Assembly: GCF_014654725.1 (NCBI RefSeq)
Contig: NZ_JACVZV010000018.1
Coordinates: 313,699 to 367,593 of the forward strand
Direction: 5' to 3'
Length of the DNA stretch: 53,895 nucleotides
Origin: Vulcanococcus sp. Clear-D1
Lineage (GTDB): Bacteria; Cyanobacteriota; Cyanobacteriia; PCC-6307; Cyanobiaceae
The notes beneath the pieces were generated by a model, which worked only from the letters and a program-made list of their open reading frames with translations, ran no database searches and was not told the DNA's origin. Both the position numbers and the translations under genes were made by a program. Positions 49,272 to 53,895 of the stretch are shown here, piece by piece; position 1 is the first letter of the stretch; each line of letters begins with the position of its first letter.

Positions 49272-49333
49272 AAAGGGGATCACCATTGTCCCGCGAGGAA
49301 TGCGGGGCGCAATTGCTTGCTTGGTGGACTGGA

Positions 49334-49792
49334 TCAGTGGCTCACCACTTCCAGGTTGATTTCAGCGGTCACTTCGCTGTGCAGCTTCACCTGCACCTTG
49401 TAGGTGCCGGTGCGGTGGATTTCGGGAACGATGATGTCGCGGCGATCCACTTCCTTCTTGGTGGCGGCTTCGATGGCCTCGGCCACATCGCCATTGGTCA
49501 CGGTGCCGAACAGCACGTCGTCGCCGCCGGTTTGCTTCTTCACGGTGAAGCGACCGATGGTGTCGAGGGCGGTGCGGAAGGCCACGGCCTCAGCCTTGAG
49601 GGCGGCTTGACGCTCGGCTTCCTTGGCGCGGCGGTGCTCCACCTGACGCATCACGGCGGGGGTAAGGGGCACAGCCTTGCCCTGGGGCAGCAGGAAGTTG
49701 CGGGCGTAGCCAGGGGCTACTTCCACCAGATCGCCGTCCTTACCCAGGCTGAGGACGTCCTCGCTGAGGACCACGGAAACGCGCTTGGCCAT
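49334..49792 (-). CDS. rplI: 50S ribosomal protein L9
   Basis: 152 residues. The N-terminal rRNA-binding domain ([28 protein letters not shown]), the long central helix ([22 protein letters not shown]) and the C-terminal domain ([36 protein letters not shown]) are all complete. Confidence 0.98.
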   Translation of the reverse strand: MAKRVSVVLSEDVLSLGKDGDLVEVAPGYARNFLLPQGKAVPLTPAVMRQVEHRRAKEAERQAALKAEAVAFRTALDTIGRFTVKKQTGGDDVLFGTVTNGDVAEAIEAATKKEVDRRDIIVPEIHRTGTYKVQVKLHSEVTAEINLEVVSH

Positions 49793-49835
49793 GGGATCTA
49801 CGAGCTAACGATCAACGGATGGGCGATGGGTCAGC

Positions 49836-50765
49836 CTACGCCACAGGTGCCTCAGCACTTTGGCTGAGCGGCGCGGGCAGGCGCACCTGGGTGGCCAGGC
49901 CGAGGCGTTGCATGGCGCGGATGTGCAGCCAGGTGAGATCGGGTTCGTGGCGGCCCCAGCCGTGGCGGGCGGAGTGGGGGTAGGCGTGGTGGGTGTTGTG
50001 CCAGCCCTCGCCGAAGGTCACGGCTGCTACCCAGGGGTTGTTGCGGGAGCCATCACCGCTGTCGTGCAGCACATAGCCCCAGCGGTGGGTGGCGGAGTTC
50101 ACCAGCCAGGTGGCGTGATACACGAGCACCAGGCGTAGGGGAATGCCCCAGAGCACCAGGGCCCAGCCGCCGGCTCCGGTGATGGTGCCGAGCCAGAAGA
50201 GCAGACCGGCCAGGGGCAGCTGCAGCAGCAGGAAATTGTTGTTCAGCCAGTGGTAATAGGGATCGGTGGCCAGATCGCCCGTGAGGCGCGGGATGGCTCC
50301 CTTGGCAGGGATCGGACGGAACATCCAGCCCATGTGGCTCCACCAGAAGCCGCGGTGGCTGTTGTGGTGATCCGGATCCGTATCGGAAAACTTGTGGTGA
50401 TGGCGGTGCAGGCCCACCCAGTCGATCGGGCCGTGCTGGCAGCTGAGGGCGCCGCAGGTGGCGAAGAAGCGCTCCAGCCAGCGGGGCACTCGGAAGGCGC
50501 GGTGGCTGAGCAGGCGGTGGTATCCGATGGTCACCCCCAGACAGGCCGTGACCCAATAGAGAACCGCCAGGGTGCCGATGGCGGTGAGGCTCCAGAACTG
50601 GGGCAGCAGGGCCACCAGAGCGAGCACGTGGAGGGCGGCCATGAACAGGATCACGGCCCAGTCGCGCCCCTGGGGTTCAGGGGTGAGTGGGGTGATGCCG
50701 TGGTGCGCGCCACGCGGGCGGTGCAGATGCTGCACGCCGCCGGGGCTGGTGATGGTGGCGGTCAT
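49836..50765 (-). CDS. Acyl-lipid/acyl-CoA delta-9-type desaturase
   Basis: 309 residues from MTATITSPGG (50765); the longer frame upstream runs through the promoter and the divergent gene. The three His boxes of membrane desaturases are present: GYHRLLSHRAF, HRHHHKFSD and HNTHHAYPHSARHG. About four membrane helices are visible. It introduces a double bond into membrane fatty acids, usually cold-induced in cyanobacteria. GGAGGG lies just 5' of the ATG. Confidence 0.95.
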   Translation of the reverse strand: MTATITSPGGVQHLHRPRGAHHGITPLTPEPQGRDWAVILFMAALHVLALVALLPQFWSLTAIGTLAVLYWVTACLGVTIGYHRLLSHRAFRVPRWLERFFATCGALSCQHGPIDWVGLHRHHHKFSDTDPDHHNSHRGFWWSHMGWMFRPIPAKGAIPRLTGDLATDPYYHWLNNNFLLLQLPLAGLLFWLGTITGAGGWALVLWGIPLRLVLVYHATWLVNSATHRWGYVLHDSGDGSRNNPWVAAVTFGEGWHNTHHAYPHSARHGWGRHEPDLTWLHIRAMQRLGLATQVRLPAPLSQSAEAPVA

Positions 50766-50800
50766 GGGCCCTCCGGATGTGTCCGATAAAATGGTAGCAG

Positions 50801-50812
50801 TACGGATCCGTA
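50801..50812. promoter_or_regulatory. 12-bp palindrome between the desaturase and the divergent HTH-like gene
   Basis: TACGGATCCGTA is a perfect palindrome 5 bp before the ATG of the 50817 gene and 36 bp before the desaturase start. On the desaturase strand the AT-rich ACCATTTTAT (about 50788-50797) follows it and could be a -10 region, which would put the palindrome near -35. It could be an operator of either gene. Confidence 0.45.
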
Positions 50813-50816
50813 TCAG

Positions 50817-51593
50817 ATGGATTATCGAAGCGAACTCGAAGCGGGTCGTGATGCGTTCGGTCATCTGATCAAGGTGTGGCATGAGCGCAACGGTTGGAGC
50901 CAGCGGGTGTTGCCGGCGCTGGCGGATGCTCTTGATCTCGGCCGGGTGCACAACTCGCAGCTCTCCAACCTGCGCAACCGCAAGCTCGCCTCCCCCGGGC
51001 CGGAGCTGTTTGTGGCGCTGGGGCGGATCAACCAGCTGCTGGCGGAGGCTGCTGCTCAAGGCTTCGCGGGTGACTGGGCCGAGCCGCTGGCTGATCAGCC
51101 GGAGCTGCTCTCTGCCCTGCAGGCTTCGGCCCTGCCACTCCTGGCTGATGACGGTTCGGCCCTGGGCCCAGCCCAGCTGTTCGAGATTTTCGTGGGACTG
51201 CGAGCCTTGCCCGCCGGCTTCGATCTGCGCATCCAGGCGGCCGAAGCGGCGGGCTTGAGCGCTGCCCTGGCGGAGTTGTTCACAGCCGGCCGGCCCTGGC
51301 GGCTATGCCGCGAGCCTGTGATGGCGGCGTACCCAGTGGAGAAACGGCAGCGCCGCGAGCGTTTCGCCGAGGTGATGGCCGGCCAGCGCGACTTCAGCGC
51401 TGAGGAGTTGGATGCGGAGCTGAACGAATTGCGCCTCACCCTGGCGGCGCTGGGTGCCACCCAGAAGGAGGAGCTCAGCGCCGATCAGTTTCTGGAGCTG
51501 CTGCGCCAAAAGGCCCGGCTGCTGGAGCAACCGGGCCAGGAGGGTGAGGGGGTGGACTTAGCGGAGGCGATTCGCCAGGTGCTGCTGCGATAG
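50817..51593 (+). CDS. Conserved cyanobacterial protein with HTH-like N-terminus
   Basis: 258 residues. Residues about 15-65 (HLIKVWHERNGWSQRVLPALADAL...NSQLSNLRNRKLASPG) look like a helix-turn-helix of XRE-like length. The remainder is helical and charged, ending in a coil (DQFLELLRQKARLLEQ). No enzyme motif is seen. Divergent from the desaturase across 51 bp containing a palindrome, so it may regulate that gene or itself; this is inferred from position. Confidence 0.7.
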   Translation: MDYRSELEAGRDAFGHLIKVWHERNGWSQRVLPALADALDLGRVHNSQLSNLRNRKLASPGPELFVALGRINQLLAEAAAQGFAGDWAEPLADQPELLSALQASALPLLADDGSALGPAQLFEIFVGLRALPAGFDLRIQAAEAAGLSAALAELFTAGRPWRLCREPVMAAYPVEKRQRRERFAEVMAGQRDFSAEELDAELNELRLTLAALGATQKEELSADQFLELLRQKARLLEQPGQEGEGVDLAEAIRQVLLR

Positions 51594-51606
51594 CCGCAGA
51601 AGCTCA

Positions 51607-52401
51607 CTACCAGAGGCCGCGAACGGCAGGCTCGTTTGTGGGTTGCGGGGCTGGATCGGGCTGCACCTCTGGTGCAGGAGCTGCGGCGGTCGTGGCCCTT
51701 GGGGAACCTCCAAAGCCCTGACGCCAGCCAAGAAACACACGCCAGCTACTGAAGTTGCCGAAACTCACGTCGTCGATCGTGCCGCTGGTGGATCCGAGAT
51801 AACCGGTTTCCACAAAGGCTTGGCCGCGATCGCTAACGCGATAAGAGAGACCCACATTGCCTTGATAGGCAAACCCGCCGGTGCTGCCACCGCTGAAGCA
51901 ACTGTCAGCGCTGCAGCTCGGAACGTTCAAGTTGGCATAGCCAACGCCGGCCCCGATGTAGGGGCTCCAGCGAGAGCGCGAACCGTCTTTGTTGGTGATG
52001 GGGAAGTCGTAATAGCCGTTGACCATCACCGTTGTGAGGTTCATTGAGCCATTGCTCGAACTAGTGAATGAGCCGTAGCGGTTTGAGCTGAAGGTTTGGT
52101 TGTTGACGCCATAGTTGCCATAGCCAACAGCCAACTCGGCACGGGCTTGATTGAACTTATAACCAAGGGCCAGTTCCCCGGTGAAGCCTCCATTTAGTTT
52201 GAGGGAGGTATCAACTGAGCTTCCCGGGACATCAAAACTACCATCATAATTCCAAGGAAAGCCGGCGCCAACTTTGATGCTGGCGTAGGGATACGTGGAA
52301 GAAGTTTCGGTCTGTTGTTCGTTGGTAGGGGCTTGTGCAATCTTTGGCATTTGAGCCGTTGGCACGGGCTCGAGTGCCATGGCGAGCAAGAACGGAATCA
52401 T
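51607..52401 (-). CDS. OmpA-like outer-membrane beta-barrel protein
   Basis: 264 residues from MIPFLLAMALEP (52401). A short hydrophobic N-terminus ends near APTNE and probably acts as a signal peptide. The mature part is an 8-strand-type barrel with alternating aromatic and Gly residues (SIKVGAGFPWNY, GELALGYKF, AELAVGYGNYG, YIGAGVGYANL, FAYQGNVGLSYRV, AFVETGYLG, WRVFLGWRQGFGG). The tail is Pro/Ala-rich. Probable location is the outer membrane; function unknown. Confidence 0.8.
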   Translation of the reverse strand: MIPFLLAMALEPVPTAQMPKIAQAPTNEQQTETSSTYPYASIKVGAGFPWNYDGSFDVPGSSVDTSLKLNGGFTGELALGYKFNQARAELAVGYGNYGVNNQTFSSNRYGSFTSSSNGSMNLTTVMVNGYYDFPITNKDGSRSRWSPYIGAGVGYANLNVPSCSADSCFSGGSTGGFAYQGNVGLSYRVSDRGQAFVETGYLGSTSGTIDDVSFGNFSSWRVFLGWRQGFGGSPRATTAAAPAPEVQPDPAPQPTNEPAVRGLW

Positions 52402-52441
52402 GTTTAGGTTGATGTTTGAGTGGATTCTAAGCGGGGTTTGG

Positions 52442-53893
52442 TCAGATGAATAACACCTGATCGGTGTTGTTGAGGGCAATCGACTGGGCGGCCTTGCCTT
52501 GTAACAAGGCGACTAAGTCGGTGCCTTGATAGATGCCCAGGCCGGTCTGGCCATCAATGCGGACTTGCTTGTGGGAGTAGCCCGCTGGGCTGCCACTGAG
52601 CAAGAGGCGATCTCCGTCTTGGAAGTCGGTGATGCGTGCATAGTCTTTATACCTATTCCCGACGTAGTAGCTGCCCGCAATGTCGCCCAACTGGAAATAG
52701 TCGTGGCCGTTACCACCGGTCAGCACATCACGCTGATTGCGATGGGGATTGAGCTTCAGGCTCGGGCTGTCGAGGCGATCGCCAAATCCGTTGATTAGGT
52801 CGCTCCCACGGCGACCATCGATTCTGTCCCTGATTTCATCGCCAATGATTGAATCATCTCCATTTGTGCCGTGGATGCTCTCGATTCGGTGCCCATAAAG
52901 AAGTGACTTGAAGTCCCCCCGCTCATCAAGCCCAGCAAGGCAAGCAATACGCTCTTGCTGGCCCAACTTGGACGTTTTGATCTCGAGTGAACCGGCGGCG
53001 ACGTCGTTCAGCAAGATCGTATACGTGCCATCCGAAGTTGATGTGGTATTGCGTGTCTTTTTGCCTTGGTAATAGTTGCCGTAGGGTTGATTGCCTTCTT
53101 CGTCAGTGCGGGCATCTATCAGGTCAACGGCATATACCGACTTGCTGGGGTCGATGCTAATCTCCCTTGCGCTGTAATGCAATCCTTTGCGCAGTGCTGA
53201 CCCGTCGACACTAATTAGCTTGAATGAATTGCTTTGGTTCGGCGAGGCTATGATGTAAGTAGATGGGAAGTTGTTGGCGGTTACCCTGTCTCCTATGGTG
53301 AGTGAGTCTGTGTCGAGGTAGAAAGGTGTATCAATGTCTTTTGTGGCATCCTTTAGGTTTTTGCCGGGTTCATTCGTGGTTTTGTCATCAATCGGATTGG
53401 TGATTGCTCCTTGGCCGTCATCAAAGAGAGAGACGAAAGCGGAGGACTCGTTGGGCTTGCCTGGGTTGACAACGAGTTGGAATTGCTCTTCGCCTTCAAA
53501 GACATCATCGTGTTCACCAGAGATGTCAGCGGCGACGAGGACAGGCAGGTTGCCAGCGACAACGGGAGTGCCGTCGTAGAGAGCCCAATTATCGCCACCA
53601 TCTAGCGAGTAGTAGAGGGGAGCGTTGTTGAGACTGTCGCCTTGAGGGCGATCAGCTTCGTTATCGCCAGTGGGCTGGTTGTTGCCGTCGGCGTTATCAC
53701 GGACGTCAAAGGTTAGAAGTTGACCAGGATTGGCATCAATAGTGAAGACTGCGCGAGGAGAGGCTTCGTTGTAGTTGCCACCGGTGACGTCAATCGGTCG
53801 ATCATCGTCGCGTCTGGACTTGCGCAGATTCTTGCCGGGGTCATTCGTGGTTTTGTCATCAATCGGATTGGTGATTGCTCCTTGGCCGTCATC
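52442..53893 (-). CDS. Large RTX/Calx-beta-like exoprotein, C-terminal part (5' end outside window)
   Basis: The frame is open from the right edge to the stop at 52442 (483 visible residues); the start lies beyond the window. Toward the edge a Calx-beta-like domain is visible (DDVFEGEEQFQLVV, then FVSLFDDGQGAITNP), with a linker of the type DDKTTN-[DE]-PGKNL seen twice 471 bp apart. Further on are RTX-type glycine-rich calcium repeats (GTNGDDSIIGDE, RGSDLINGFG, LTGGNGHDYFQLG) and the C-terminal DFQDGDRLLLSG of type I-secreted proteins. It would be exported by an ABC/HlyD/TolC route. Confidence 0.85.
   Translation of the reverse strand, partial: DDGQGAITNPIDDKTTNDPGKNLRKSRRDDDRPIDVTGGNYNEASPRAVFTIDANPGQLLTFDVRDNADGNNQPTGDNEADRPQGDSLNNAPLYYSLDGGDNWALYDGTPVVAGNLPVLVAADISGEHDDVFEGEEQFQLVVNPGKPNESSAFVSLFDDGQGAITNPIDDKTTNEPGKNLKDATKDIDTPFYLDTDSLTIGDRVTANNFPSTYIIASPNQSNSFKLISVDGSALRKGLHYSAREISIDPSKSVYAVDLIDARTDEEGNQPYGNYYQGKKTRNTTSTSDGTYTILLNDVAAGSLEIKTSKLGQQERIACLAGLDERGDFKSLLYGHRIESIHGTNGDDSIIGDEIRDRIDGRRGSDLINGFGDRLDSPSLKLNPHRNQRDVLTGGNGHDYFQLGDIAGSYYVGNRYKDYARITDFQDGDRLLLSGSPAGYSHKQVRIDGQTGLGIYQGTDLVALLQGKAAQSIALNNTDQVLFI
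53361..53424 (-). repeat. Repeat of the exoprotein gene, copy 1
   Basis: 64 bp that are repeated at 53832-53895 with one mismatch. It encodes DDGQGAITNPIDDKTTN and the following PGKN. The copies lie 471 bp (157 codons) apart. Confidence 0.85.
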
Positions 53894-53895
53894 AA
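53832..53895 (-). repeat. Repeat of the exoprotein gene, copy 2 (at window edge)
   Basis: Second copy of the 64-bp block, cut by the window edge. Offset from copy 1 is 471 bp, an integer number of codons, so it marks a tandem domain repeat of about 157 residues. Confidence 0.85.

Noticed and set aside
50766-51059. N-terminal extension of the desaturase
   Set aside because: It runs antisense through the divergent gene and the shared promoter; His boxes and helices begin after 50765.

Overview
The window looks like chromosome of a high-GC picocyanobacterium of the Synechococcus/Cyanobium type. This rests on dense packing with short gaps and on genes typical of that group: a group 2 sigma factor, a chorismate lyase of the plastoquinone route, an acyl-lipid desaturase, a DUF2227 membrane protein, a DUF3598-like protein, a PilP-like protein and many small conserved proteins of unknown role. 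No species can be named from the sequence alone.

Layout. Both edges cut very large exoprotein genes. The left edge holds the C-terminal 807 residues of a calcium-binding adhesin-like protein (2-2425, +). The right edge holds the C-terminal 483 residues of an RTX/Calx-beta-like protein (52442-53893, -), with a 471-bp repeat period. Between them, 2.5-15.5 kb is housekeeping: pyrG, a sigma factor, aspS, gcvT, a cNMP-domain protein, agmatinase and spermidine synthase, a DUF5648-like protein, an ArfB-type ribosome-rescue hydrolase, a MazG-type pyrophosphohydrolase, a methyltransferase and a DUF2227 protein, ending at tRNA-Val(UAC).

A genomic island of about 8.2 kb follows (15582-23757). It sits in the tRNA-Val gene and is bounded by a perfect 44-bp duplication running from the tRNA anticodon loop to just past its 3' end. 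It carries a tyrosine integrase next to attR, a small HTH protein, a small RHH-like protein, a RepA-like (AAA_25) helicase, a 463-aa protein ending in an HNH/HNN nuclease motif, a host-like-GC serine recombinase, a secreted Cys-rich protein and two small orphan proteins. Two groups of short repeats stand out. Tandem 11-bp CGCGCAAAA repeats lie just inside both ends of the island. Clusters of 9-bp-period CGGAGG repeats lie at the start, end and downstream of the helicase gene. Integrase, HTH protein, helicase and cargo nuclease together suggest a tRNA-integrating, possibly episomally replicating element, comparable in layout to the tycheposons and phage satellites of marine picocyanobacteria. 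That comparison is inference.

After the island, 23.7-52.4 kb is again core-like: a thioredoxin-like protein, a DUF3598-like protein, an NAD(P)-binding epimerase-like protein, an NCS2-type permease with an uncharted 50-aa ORF in front, an SDR, a methyltransferase, a 2OG-Fe(II) oxygenase, a solute-binding lipoprotein whose gene overlaps an MscS channel gene, valS, a Kelch-like protein, a TVP38/DedA-like protein, ligA, a SprT-like metalloprotease, chorismate lyase, a PilP-like protein, mnmG, a VapBC-type pair, dnaB, rplI, a desaturase divergent from an HTH-like protein across a 12-bp palindrome, and an outer-membrane beta-barrel.

Functional links in the sequence: agmatinase and spermidine synthase are adjacent (polyamine synthesis), rplI and dnaB keep their usual pairing, and the island leaves both the tRNA gene and the convergent thioredoxin-like gene intact.
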